From the NCBI GenBank assembly GCA_947652115.1, contig OX393562.1, positions 14,580,328-14,644,327 on the forward strand: a DNA stretch of 64,000 nt, in the 5' to 3' direction. The translations under genes and the position numbers were made by a program. Below the pieces are notes generated by a model. The model searched no databases. It worked only from the letters and a program-made list of their open reading frames with translations, and was not told the DNA's origin. This document shows, piece after piece, positions 54,578 to 64,000 of the stretch; position 1 is the stretch's first letter; the number at the start of each line of letters is the position of its first letter. Source of the DNA: Blastomussa wellsi. Taxonomy: Eukaryota > Cnidaria > Anthozoa > Scleractinia > Plerogyridae.

Positions 54578-57500
54578 TAATAATAATAAGATTGTCGCTT
54601 TTAATTTTCCCGCGTGCCGCCATTTTGGATTTCATGATGTAATTGTGTTGATGCAAGAGTTCTTTTGTGTGAAACAATATGCCAACGCAATAATCGTATT
54701 ATCATCATGGGAAAACAAGTAAAATATCAGAGTCGTCTATAAAAATGTAAGCCTTCACTTATGCACTTAAAAAGCAAACTTAAGAGTATAGAAAAGATAG
54801 AATGGAACATTGCTACAAGGAACAACAGACAGAAAATACGTAAAACAAAGTGACAACCTCTCATGAGATACTGCTTTTATTTAAATTAAAGGATAGATGA
54901 GAACATCTCTAGAACATTTGGAAAGGTTCATTTATTTATTGACTTATTTATTTTATTTATTTGTTTGTTTGTTTATTTATTTATTGTAGCCCTGTCTTGC
55001 AAGTAAGTTAATAAATGTAACTATGCAATATAATACGTATCGTAGTTATGTAACGTTCGAAAAAGTAGGTATATTTAGTACGTAGGTGTATTAGTATGTA
55101 CGTATATGGAATTGCAAGTAAGTACGGCATAATACTCTATAAGCGGAAGTGTATGTGTAAATGTATGTAATTGCAAGTGTGTGTCGTAGTAATAGTAATG
55201 AATTAAAAAAAAATTATCAATGAAAAAAAAAAAAACAATATGCCAACGCAATGACTTCATAAAATTCAAAATAGCGGTGCGCGTGAAATTCAAAACCGAT
55301 AATATTTTCTGTTTATTGTTATTATTAAATGTTTATCTCCCTAGGTCGGTAAAATTTGTAATTCAGGCCGGCATTATTTCAAACAAATAAACGTTGACTA
55401 GTGTCAAGAACAGAGGTTCACATAAGAAGTTTTTGGTTACTATCTTTGCTAACATCTGCAACAGAGCTTCCCGGGGTTGTAATCAAAAGGTATCCTTTCA
55501 AACGTTTCGAACTCATAATTTTAAGGTGTAAACCATGCTTAAATCTCGTCCCGATTGCTTTGTAAACGTTTTCGCGCCTTTTACCAAAACAGAATTACAT
55601 CGTTAAGTGCCAGAAAGAAGTCGAACCTCCCGCCTACTTGAGGAGCAGGTTGCAGGAGCAAGTGACCTTTGATCTGACGCCCATCATGAAAAAGGCGAGC
55701 GGGGATACAACTTCAAGGTATTGCAGAAAGCACAAAGTGTCGAAATTCTTATCGTTGCGTTTACAGGCAGCTGAGAACAGTCAGTTTGTTTGCCAATTCA
55801 GGGTAAATAAATGAATGCGAGACGCACTGTGTTGTGGGTTCAACACTTCATTAAGTATTGCCAATTCTGTTATCCCTTGTTTACTAGTATAAATGTTACA
55901 GGTAAGCGATATCCCTTTGCTTGAACAACACACGATTTTGTCGCTGCAATATAGCTACATGCATGTCGCTGCGACATGTCCCTGCGTCATGTCCCCTTGT
56001 AGGTAGGCATCTTAAATAATGTAAAGCTAGCAAAGAGCGCTAAAAGGAAAGTGATAAATTAGCACAATCAAGTTCTTTGTTGAACGAGGACTACCAACCC
56101 GATGTGCATTGCCTCTTTGATTTCAAGTTGAAAGAACGTGGAGGCGGTGTCGAAAATAGAAACGACAATCACGTTTCATGTGCATGTAATAGTAGTCGCT
56201 TGAGATTTAAATTGGCGTTTTTAGAAAAATTAGTCACAACGGGAAACCATTTTAAGACGAAATTTGGTGCTAAAGTAGTCTGAACTAGAGCTATAAGTTT
56301 TTTTCTCATCTTTTAGGTTACGGATTGCGGGCTTGAACTTAAGAGACCAAAGAGGTAAGAATCTTGATCCAGTTGTATAATTATTCGTTTACACGGACTG
56401 GAGCTTCTGCATTTTGGATGTTTATTAAAGAATTTACAGTTGTGTAGAACTGCAAATGTATATCTGCAAGGACCAGTGATCGAATTTGACCGTACTCCCT
56501 TAACACGGCCACCATGTTAACTCCTCTGCTTTCCTTGTGATAGTATTCTTTCTAGAACAAAACATGCATGCCTAGAAGATTAGTCTACGTTACTGGTTCA
56601 AGAGTTTGCGTTCCTCTTGGCTAGCGGTTGGTAATGATTGACTCGAACGTCATGTGCTTTATCTGCGCGGTGGAACACAATGTTGTTGGACGTATACGTC
56701 CTACGCCTGTTGCGGGGCAACAAACGATCCTTTGAACCGGCTGAAGTGAATGCAAGGCCAACTTTAATAATTGCCGGCAGAGAGAAAGGTAGCCATTGTT
56801 TAGGGAGAGATTGTGCGTTGTTGAAGGTCGCAGTCATAAGTTTATCTGCAATTGAATTCAAGTGCACGTCTTTTGAGTTATAGTGTTGCACGGCAATGCT
56901 AAATTCACCAGCAGTTTTTTTATTTTACTGTATCCAATAAATAGCTGGCTGGTGTGGTACTTTAACGTTCTTGTGCATTATCGACAAGACTCTAATTTCT
57001 CTTTAGTGTGCAATGTTCCACTCCTGAACCTGGCCTCCTGGCCTTCTGCTGAAGATCTGGGTCTTGATGACTCTCAGTTCAGGGCGCTACAGATGGCGCT
57101 GACCAAAGAATTCGCCGTCATTCAAGGACCACCAGGCACTGGAAAGACGTATATTGGTTTGAAGGTATAATCGAAAATAGTTTAATTTAAAAAAAATAGA
57201 AAGAAAGGCAAGATTTCAACAAATTAGAGATCACCGCAGTTGTGTACCTTACCAATACTTAAGCAGTTGAGAAAGGAAAGCCTGAAAAATTTGATTCGAT
57301 CCATGGTTCAATCCGGGACATTCAAGTAGCCGCCAGTCGGCAATCGTCTTCTTCGAGGGCGTCGAGAAGCTAAAAGTTATTCAATCATAAGCTTGCTTTT
57401 ATGAAGACATGACAAACGTAATGGCGTCTCGCACGGCTACCCTTCTGAATTTTGAAGACGATATAAATCTCTCATCTCTTTCGAAATTATGGGAGAAACC

Positions 57501-60053
57501 TTTTTTTGTAGTTAAACACGGAGGAAGGCGTCCTAAAGGACACTCAGTGACACTCGACTGCAGAAAAAGAGAAAATTGAGGTCGATCGTAATATAAAGCA
57601 GTATAAAGCAACGAACCGAACTAAACACTTAAATTTGGTATATAAAGCCTTCAATTTTCAGAACACAGAACGCTTACAACGACTTAGGCAATTACTACAA
57701 ACTGCACGTTGTCTTCAGATGTTGATTTGGGTAAAAGCTATCGTTCACTTGATTATTTCAGACTAAACAGTCGTTTGCCTTTTGTGCGTGCGTGTGTTGC
57801 CGTATGCAAGCAATTAAACCCAAAAGTTCTTTGCTTCTAAAAGCTAATGTAAATTTTGGCATTTTCTAAACCTTAACTTGAAAAATTTGACTAACCGGGT
57901 TGAAATATGATACGATATTCTACAATACAAGTTATTTTCATGAGATGCATGCAAGACGCTTGTGAATTTTGTTTTCTAAAATTGTTTGGTGGCTTCATGG
58001 AATATTTCATATGCAACTTTTGCTCGTCTATTGTATATAAATATTTCCGTTGTTCGCGGCAGCACTTTATGTCCTTCTCAGTGAGGACCTCTACTATATT
58101 TCTACCCGCGGAGAAAGGTTTCAACAAATTAGAGATAATCGCAGTTTTCTATTGAGAACAGAAAGTCTGAATTAGTAGCACTCTGTCTCAATTCGGCACC
58201 TCTCAACGGCAAAATACGATAATTTCTGTTTGGAAGAGATAATATAAAAAAGCCCGATAAGAGGCCCGAGGCTCATGTACAGGTGTTCCTGACTCCGATT
58301 CCAATGGTCTTGTAGCGGCTTTGTTGTTCAAGCATACGTGAGCCTACTAGGACTCTACTACCGCTTGCATTGCAGAGATTATTACTATTGTTATCACCGA
58401 AGCTTTATGCCAGCTACACATTACGGAATTATTGTTCTTACACACAGATTGCTAATGTCTTGTTACACAACAAGTGGAAGTGGTACTCTGGGTCTATAAA
58501 TCACCCAATTCTTGTTGTTTGCTACACAAATCACGCGCTGGATCAGTTTCTGGAAGGAATCCATCAGTTCCATCCGCAGGGAATTGTGCGAATTGGAGGA
58601 AGAAGTCAGAGTGAGACTATGAAGGCGTGTAGTTTGTCAGCGCTGAAGTACAAAATGCGCAAGGAGATAGCCTCTAAGAGCACCTGGCATGAAAAAGTAA
58701 GGTTCCACTGGCAATTTTGATTAAGTGACGAGAAATAATTATTTTCAACGTGAATGTGGGAACTGAGAGTACTGTTTCATCCCCGTATGCATGGAATGTT
58801 TCCATCGCCGGTTTTCTTAATGAAATTGTCCTAACAATTTTCAGGTGCGCACTTGGAATACAATTTTTCTGTTCAGTCAGCAATTGAGAACTGGGTGTCA
58901 GTAATTTTCGTGCCATGTGAGACTTTCTGATCACTTTGCTGCTCATGGTAGTCCTACCCATTCGCCAAAGGCTCGGCTCTCGTTGAACGGTGTAGGCCAA
59001 AACGTCCTAAAACCCAAGATAGGATGATGGAGTTTGCAACGCCTTAGATCCATTCGGGGAAGGGATTTGACGTTTTTAATTTTTTTTCGTTACCTTTCAT
59101 TCGTTTTTTTACGACTTAAACAAAGTACTGATTTCATCCTGCAGGCTGTAGCGATCGACATGCAGTCAGTCGGTTATCGATAGCCTGCATGGCAGGCGTA
59201 AAAAGGGGACGGAGACAGAGGGAAGGAATGGAAATCTGACGACTGCTATACGGGCTAGGTTATCGATGGTCCCACAGGTGTGGAGAATCTTTACACCCCC
59301 TTGACATGAGTTCTCTCCGTTTATCATAGGCTCAAAGACGACGACGATAACAACAACAACGACGACGACAACAATATATTAATATTATCAATCTATAGGT
59401 TTATGTAGTGACCCTTTGGTGTCAAACTTGCCAAGGAAATGATCTTTTGCTAATTAAGGATATTTCAATAATAAAGATAAAATTGCCGATCATGTTTACA
59501 AATGCATAATTCATAGTCTACGTCACGATACTTTCAATCATTTGTTGTGACGAACCAAATTACTCTAAAAATGTAGGAAACCTAAACCTACTAGTTTACT
59601 AAGGAAGAAAAACAACAAAGAGGTGATACTAAACCAAAAAGTAACAAGGATGGTTAAGGATGGAGAAGATTGAGACGGATTACGAATGACGGATTTGAAA
59701 AACTTAGGCTAAATTTTTCAAAATGCACAAACCGTGACGTAGCTCCTTTAAGTTAAAAACAACACTTATGTCAACAGCAAGAAAAAGCTCTATGTTTCCT
59801 CCAAAATTTTTCACCTTTCTCTTTGTTTCCATCACGTTTAATAATTAGTGACACCATAAGTTGCTGTCTTGAATAAGCAGAGAAAAGCTGAAAAAACGTG
59901 AGCCATAACCGTTTCGACTTTGACCTAACGAGTGTTGCCGTGACTCTTTAGAAACAAGGAAAGAAGGAAAGCCCCACCCCCACCCCATTTTGTTTATAAA
60001 TAGACGCTAGCTTGGACCGACTATGTTTACACGGAATAGAGGGTGTAAGTTTA

Positions 60054-60084
<31 letters not shown>

Positions 60085-62367
60085 GTATAACAATATAATT
60101 TGGTTTTATCAACTGGGTTGATAATGTGAATTGGCCACCGTAAAGAGATTCAAGAGCTGACGTTTCGAGCGTTAGCCCTTCATCGGATTCGCTCCGACGA
60201 AGGGCTAACGCTCGAAACGTCAGCTCTTGAATCTCTTTACGGTGGCCAATTCACATTATCAACCCAGTTGGTAAAACCAAATTATATATGTTTACACGGG
60301 ACCGGTGCCAAACAGATCCAAATGGATTCAGTCCGAAAATCGGACCGGATAGGGTTTCTGTTTACACGGGACCGCTCTGGAACCGATCCGCAACGGATCC
60401 AGACGGATGAAAAACTGGACCTGTTGTTTTGCAGGTCCAATTTTGGATCCGTGCCGGACCGGTTCCACAAAGATCGTGCGTAAACACCCGGATCGGCTCC
60501 AAACGGTTCCATGTGAACAGGAGCCGATCCGGTCCGTTTCGGTTCTGAATGGTTCCGGTCCGGTCTCGTGTAAACGTAGCCTTACAATCTTGTTTATTTA
60601 TGAAATATTTCTCTCACTCTTTGCTCAACAGGACAAATTAGTTCCACATTACATCAGAAAGGCTATTTACGAAGCTCATAAGGTAATAGAGAGCACTACG
60701 GAAGCGTTAGAAACCGCAACCGAAGGTTTAGAGAAATGTGATAAAGATATTCTTCTTGAAGACGAGTTGCGTTATACCGCCTTCAGTATGACGGCCGCTC
60801 AATACAAGTCTCTAAAGCAGCCGTTTAGTGAGCAAGATGGACATAAAGAGAGTGCTATAATGCATTGGCTGCAGCTGTATGTGAACTCGCTAAATCCCAG
60901 TCAAGAAGGTAATGAACAATTAGAGATTAAGCCATGATTTATATTACGGTTGGAGTGTTCTTTCGATCGTGTTAGCAAACAGAACTGTTCCTGATGGTGA
61001 CAAACTGCCACATCAGATTTAAGCATTGAAACAAATTGCTCGCTAAAGAAGTAAATCGTAATTTTCTCATACACGAGTATGGTGACCTAGCTATAGCATT
61101 TTTTCTCTTGTTTTGAATTGAGCAAAAACTTTCTTCCTGTAAAATAAATTAAATATAGACCAATTCCCAATGTTGAAAAAGGAAGAATCGACGGAAACGT
61201 GAATTTTGAGAGAGATCGTGAATAAAATCATCGCCTTGTAATAAGGAATTATCATAACGCATATCACAAACAAGGTGCATGCTGTCGCTCCAAAACGAGC
61301 ATAGGGACCCCCCTCCCCATTTTTATTTCAAATTTTAAGTTCCAATAACACCAACAATCGACAGGCGAAGTTTGACAAAAAATTTAGTATAATTTCTATT
61401 TCTGTGTAATGACCTTAAAAGACCGTTTCTCTATCGAATCCGACTGATCTTTCAACGGCCTTGAAAAGAAACAACACTCCGCCTACCCCAACCAGTGGAG
61501 TAATTAACCGGTCAGCAAGTAACCTCGACAAGCTCTACTGCACCTGAGCCCGCAATATGGTCATGTGATACTGGTCAGCGGATTCCTTGTTTTCACAGGT
61601 GTCAATAAGCCATTTCTGAGTTGCCCTCTACCTCTGTTTTTAAACGAGTCTTGGTGCACAACCTTTCATAAATGAGTTTGATTTTCAAGACAAAAGACAT
61701 GCGAGTAAAACTCATTACCATATGATAGGTTGTACACCCAGACTCGTCTTGAAATTGAGAAAAACAGCATCTCAGAAATGGCTTATTGATCAGAAAATGA
61801 TGTGAGTGGACATAACCTTAACACTAACCAAATCCTATTTCTGAGTCTGGACGGACGGACAGACGGATATACAGCCATGTAACTATCACATTTTTTTGGC
61901 TCGATGGACTTTCCAACATTTCTTACTCATAATGTTCTGCAGGAGTGCTTCGGGCACTAGAGCTCCGCTAACAATTTTTGGTTTCTTAAAAGGAACTATG
62001 GAATTTGACTCCTGTTTTCGAACTTTATAGAATATGAAGTCTCTACCAATTCTACTATCTTCTTCCCAAAAATATAACAAGCGAACAACTTACGGCCAAA
62101 TAATCTCCTCAGTGTTAAGAACAATAATAATTCTTGCCATTAAAGCAATAGCTGTCAAGCAATTCAGATGGATGCGTTGGATTATAAAGGACTGAAGAGC
62201 TAAACGATCTAGAAATCAATAAATTGGAGGTTTCGTGGGCTACGAAGCCTCGGGCGAGGCGCACAAAGCATTCCGGTCGACAGAGAGTCTTTAAGCAGGG
62301 TTGTCACTGGAATGGATAATTCAAAATAAGGTGGCACATATGCTGTGGAAACACTCGCCTGCGGCTC

Positions 62368-62398
<31 letters not shown>

Positions 62399-62501
62399 CC
62401 TCCACTCGTGTTTCTATAACTCGATAGAAACATGGAGAAAATGTTTTCTATTTCTTTTAGAAAATAGCCCTAGGAAAATAACGAAAAATGACAACTTCTT
62501 T

Positions 62502-62535
<34 letters not shown>

Positions 62536-62777
62536 TCCAATCAGCGCGCGTATTTTCCTTGTGCTACTTTCTAAAACGATATAGCTATGGGTTATATGGA
62601 TCGATTTTGTTCCCAAACCTCCACTCGTGTTTCTATAACTCGATAGAAACACGGAAAATGTTTTCTATTTCTTAATTTCAATAAGATGGAGCGGATGCAG
62701 GAGCTGTAGCAGAACCAAAAGCGGAAGCTGAAGAGGAAGCGGAAAAGGAAGAGGAGGAGGACGAGGAGGAGGACGAG

Positions 62778-62812
<35 letters not shown>

Positions 62813-62873
62813 GGAGGAGGAGGAAGAGGAGGAGGAAGAGGAGGAAGAGGAGGAAGAGAAGGAGGAGGAGGAG

Positions 62874-62912
<39 letters not shown>

Positions 62913-63254
62913 AAGGAAGAGGAGGAGGAAGAGGAGGAAGAAGAAGCAGAAGTGGAAGAGGCAGAGGAAGAGGAAGAGGAATACGACAATGAGAACCCGG
63001 ATGTGCTGTACGAAGTTGTTGCTATGCAGGACCAAAGAATCCTGGATACTGATGACGTCACAGTTTACATCTCGAAGTCAGTGAGGAAGGGGAAAAGCCA
63101 GGATCTGAAAGATGTGCATAAATTTGTTTTTAGCGGGGAAGCCGACGGTGAATGGCTAGTACAGAAAGCTTGTCGACTAAAACGGAATATCCGGAGGATT
63201 GTAACTCGCGAACTGGGCAAAAAGGATGTAATGCCAGACGAGAGAGCGCAAATG
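51104..63254 (+). CDS. ZNFX1: ZNFX1 copy C: nine exons, runs off the window
   Basis: Nine exons join into an open frame of 901 codons ending at a phase-0 donor (63254). Exon lengths 470, 156 and 125 for exons 2-4 equal those of A and B. The N terminus is a short RGG-type stretch ([20 protein letters not shown]), then the conserved N-terminal domain, the P-loop GPPGTGKT in exon 6 and motif Ia in exon 7. There is no LamG exon. Exon 9 carries an acidic tract of about 100 residues. The exons with motifs II-VI, the zinc fingers and the RZ finger must lie beyond 64000; intron 9 is longer than 746 nt. No stop or shift was found in the visible part, so it may be functional. Copy C is closest to copy B in part of exon 1. 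Confidence 0.9.
51985..52454 (+). CDS. ZNFX1: ZNFX1-C exon 2
   Basis: 470 nt, AENDDVNPPENFRLLSVV to GLRQ, normal gtaagt donor. Confidence 0.92.
52455..54081. other. Intron 2 of copy C with two foldbacks
   Basis: Foldback 1 at 53003-53125 (agttatgcaatgttttctcg mirrored by cgaaaccattgcataact). Foldback 2 at 53777-53886 (arms of about 50 bp centred on cgccgcttcgcggc). The rest is AT-rich with no gene; a ten-C run is at 53957. Confidence 0.7.
54082..54237 (+). CDS. ZNFX1: ZNFX1-C exon 3
   Basis: 156 nt, GELDIQLIHVRDHTRLEENA start, phase 0 to 0. Confidence 0.92.
54501..54590 (+). repeat. (AAT)n microsatellite
   Basis: About 28 aat units with two interruptions in intron 3 of copy C. Simple attt and gtatgta words continue at 54930-55180. 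Confidence 0.95.
55593..55717 (+). CDS. ZNFX1: ZNFX1-C exon 4
   Basis: 125 nt, NYIVKCQKEVEPPAYLRSRL, phase 2 donor gtattg. Confidence 0.92.
56317..56354 (+). CDS. ZNFX1: ZNFX1-C exon 5 (microexon)
   Basis: 38 nt between a strong ctcatcttttag acceptor and gtaaga, encoding LRIAGLNLRDQRG. This is the best-defined microexon of the three copies and was used to find the other two. Confidence 0.75.
57007..57164 (+). CDS. ZNFX1: ZNFX1-C exon 6: Walker A
   Basis: 158 nt, VCNVPLLNLASW, LDDSQFRALQMAL, then [18 protein letters not shown]. Confidence 0.93.
57165..58447. other. Intron 6 of copy C, nothing recognised
   Basis: AT-rich intron. Short frames on both strands have no family signature. No foldback or transposon end was noticed. 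Confidence 0.45.
58448..58696 (+). CDS. ZNFX1: ZNFX1-C exon 7: motif Ia
   Basis: 83 codons, [13 protein letters not shown] with [19 protein letters not shown]. Compared with A and B it lacks about 12 linker residues in the middle but extends by KEIASKSTWHEK before the gtaagg donor. Confidence 0.9.
59594..59750 (+). repeat. Dispersed repeat, copy of 7732-7880
   Basis: Same orientation and word order as the block in intron 1 of copy A (tactaagga, aggtgatactaaacca, gacggatttgaaaa, tttaggct). Non-coding. Confidence 0.6.
60023..60300. mobile_element. Inverted pair of PLE terminal sequences with hammerhead-like motifs
   Basis: About 95 bp on the left (60090-60186) is the near-perfect mirror of the right (60190-60286). 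Each arm contains ccgacgaagggctaacgctc then gaaacgtcagctc, the hammerhead-like core also seen at 33307-33339. The pair is flanked by tatgtttacacgg at 60023-60035 and again at 60288-60300, consistent with a 13-bp target duplication. No coding remnant. Confidence 0.65.
60288..60585. repeat. MITE-like element with gtttacacg(g/a)gaccgg TIRs
   Basis: The left end gtttacacgggaccgg and right end ccggtctcgtgtaaac are inverted. The interior repeats ggatc, ccggtcc and ttccgg words in both orientations, giving a highly structured GC-rich block in intron 7 of copy C. Frames on both strands are shadows. Confidence 0.65.
60632..60908 (+). CDS. ZNFX1: ZNFX1-C exon 8
   Basis: DKLVPHYIRKAIYEAHKV to LNPSQEG, phase 1 donor gtaatg. 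The next intron holds no LamG exon. Confidence 0.9.
61601..61793. repeat. Foldback element
   Basis: tcaataagccatttctgag is mirrored by ctcagaaatggcttattga; inner words (ttggtgcacaacct, aggttgtacacccaga) also pair. In intron 8 of copy C. Confidence 0.7.
62330..62665. repeat. Foldback repeats abutting the exon 9 acceptor of copy C
   Basis: ctcgtgtttctataactcga occurs at about 62404 and 62624 in direct orientation and inverted at about 62505-62530; gctgtggaaacactcgcc is mirrored nearby. The last copy runs on into the pyrimidine-rich ttttctatttctt that serves the acceptor at 62685. Confidence 0.65.
62686..63254 (+). CDS. ZNFX1: ZNFX1-C exon 9: expanded acidic linker
   Basis: 569 nt against 320 (A) and 311 (B). 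The first about 100 codons are almost only Glu with some Asp, Lys and Ala, encoded by gag/gaa triplets (62735-62985). The normal sequence [20 protein letters not shown] then resumes. There are no T bases in the tract, so no stop can arise. Ends ERAQM at gtaaga. The Ser-rich and Leu-rich minus-strand frames are shadows of this repeat. Confidence 0.88.
62735..62985 (+). repeat. Coding GAG/GAA microsatellite
   Basis: About 250 bp of purine-only triplets, mostly gag with gaa interruptions, inside exon 9 of copy C. Confidence 0.92.
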
Positions 63255-63479
63255 GTAAGAAAGGGTATATGGAAGGAAATGGGAATGATTATAGTGTTCA
63301 CTCAGCAACGCACTTGTACATGGTATATAGCCCACAACTGCATTCCAAGTTTTTATAGTAGTTGAGAATCATTTAAAAGCGAACAGCTTATATTGTACGG
63401 TAAATCGTTGAGCAATAGCGGTGGAGAAGCTAAGCCTAAACAGAAACCGTATACGTTTTGTTTTTAATTTTATTTATCC

Positions 63480-64000
63480 ACTTAATAACATGAATACAAT
63501 AGATTTAACATAATAAGTACAGTGAAAAATAAGTGGAAATGGCAAAAATATAGTGAAATGATTATATGCCCTTTTATTAAATACGTTTCTTTTAGGATAA
63601 AAAGAAAACTAGAGAGGAAAGAGTAAACGTGCAGTAAATAAATGTATAATGTTGGAATCATTAATACTGAGCAAAATGAAACTGGTAAAGTGCTTTTTTG
63701 AATAGTTTTCTAGTTGGCTGATTATCATTCCAATAATAGCATCCTAAAAGAGTTGGACAAAATTTTCTTATATGTATTCTGAAAGATTCTGGATTTAGGT
63801 GTTGCAAGGACGCACGTCGGGTAGCGTAATTATGTTGCTCAGATGCTAAAAGATAGGTTAAGATTGGACGGCATTAAATCAATTAGATGATCATAAAATA
63901 GTTGACACGTATATAATTTAACAATGTCAGGCATATTAATGAGGCCAAGGCTTACATAATGGGCAGTAATATGATCACGAAGTGACACATTGTTGATAAT
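63480..64000 (-). mobile_element. LINE fragment, C-terminal RT region
   Basis: The minus strand from the window edge reads VSLRDHITAHYVSLGLINMP and a DIVKLYTCQLFYDHLIDLMP helix pair, then after a frame shift EQHNYATRRASLQHLNPESF and FRIHIRKFCPTLLGCYYWN. This is the order seen in the C-terminal domain of CR1/Rex-like RTs. Degenerate, in intron 9 of copy C. Confidence 0.6.

Noticed and set aside
54238..55592. Small frames around 54266-55293 in intron 3 of copy C
   Set aside because: They run through AAT and GTATGTA simple repeats and have no protein signature.
62592..63061. Minus-strand Leu-rich and Ser-rich frames of 127-147 codons
   Set aside because: They are the complement of the purine-only GAG/GAA tract in copy C exon 9. 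Low complexity with no start or splice context.
1..64000. Bacterial-type features: operons, Shine-Dalgarno sites, CRISPR arrays, attachment sites
   Set aside because: Intron-split genes with GT-AG junctions, SINEs, LINEs and PLEs show animal nuclear DNA. No regularly spaced identical repeats of CRISPR form were seen.

Overview
The window is animal nuclear DNA: AT-rich, with intron-bearing genes, GT-AG splice sites, and abundant SINE, LINE, Penelope-like and palindromic foldback debris. The protein relatives and the types of repeat suggest an anthozoan cnidarian, most likely a stony coral or a close relative. That assignment is inference; no database search was possible.

Layout, all host genes on the plus strand. 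(1) 970-1786: the last two exons of PLPBP (YggS-family PLP-binding protein), with a Penelope-like retroelement remnant (18-850) in the preceding intron. (2) 1787-6595: repeat-rich spacer. (3) 6596-22549: a complete 16-exon ZNFX1 gene (copy A) whose joined exons give an open frame of 2073 codons. (4) 22550-27871: spacer with a TIR element, a SINE and foldbacks. (5) 27872-47438: a second ZNFX1 (copy B) in 15 exons, with an intact helicase core but a broken 3' end: a premature TGA, a LINE inside exon 14 and a frameshift in the last exon. (6) 47439-51103: spacer. (7) 51104-63254: the first nine exons of a third ZNFX1 (copy C), which runs off the window. (8) 63480-64000: an antisense LINE fragment in intron 9 of copy C.

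ZNFX1 proteins are Upf1-like SF1 RNA helicases with NFX1-type zinc fingers and a C-terminal RZ finger. In vertebrates they are interferon-inducible sensors of viral RNA; in nematodes they act in small-RNA inheritance. The three copies share exon order and intron phases but differ in the parts between domains: copy A has gained a LamG/concanavalin-like domain as one symmetric 1-1 exon, copy B has a six-unit Arg/Gly-rich minisatellite at its N terminus, and copy C has an acidic tract of about 100 residues encoded by a GAG/GAA repeat.

An element of about 80 bp lies 1.5-1.8 kb upstream of the first coding exon of every copy. It holds two TTCNNNGAA palindromes exactly 22 bp apart, followed by an inverted CCAAT box. 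This looks like a promoter duplicated with the genes and possibly STAT-responsive. The LamG insertion and this shared element are the two observations most worth following.
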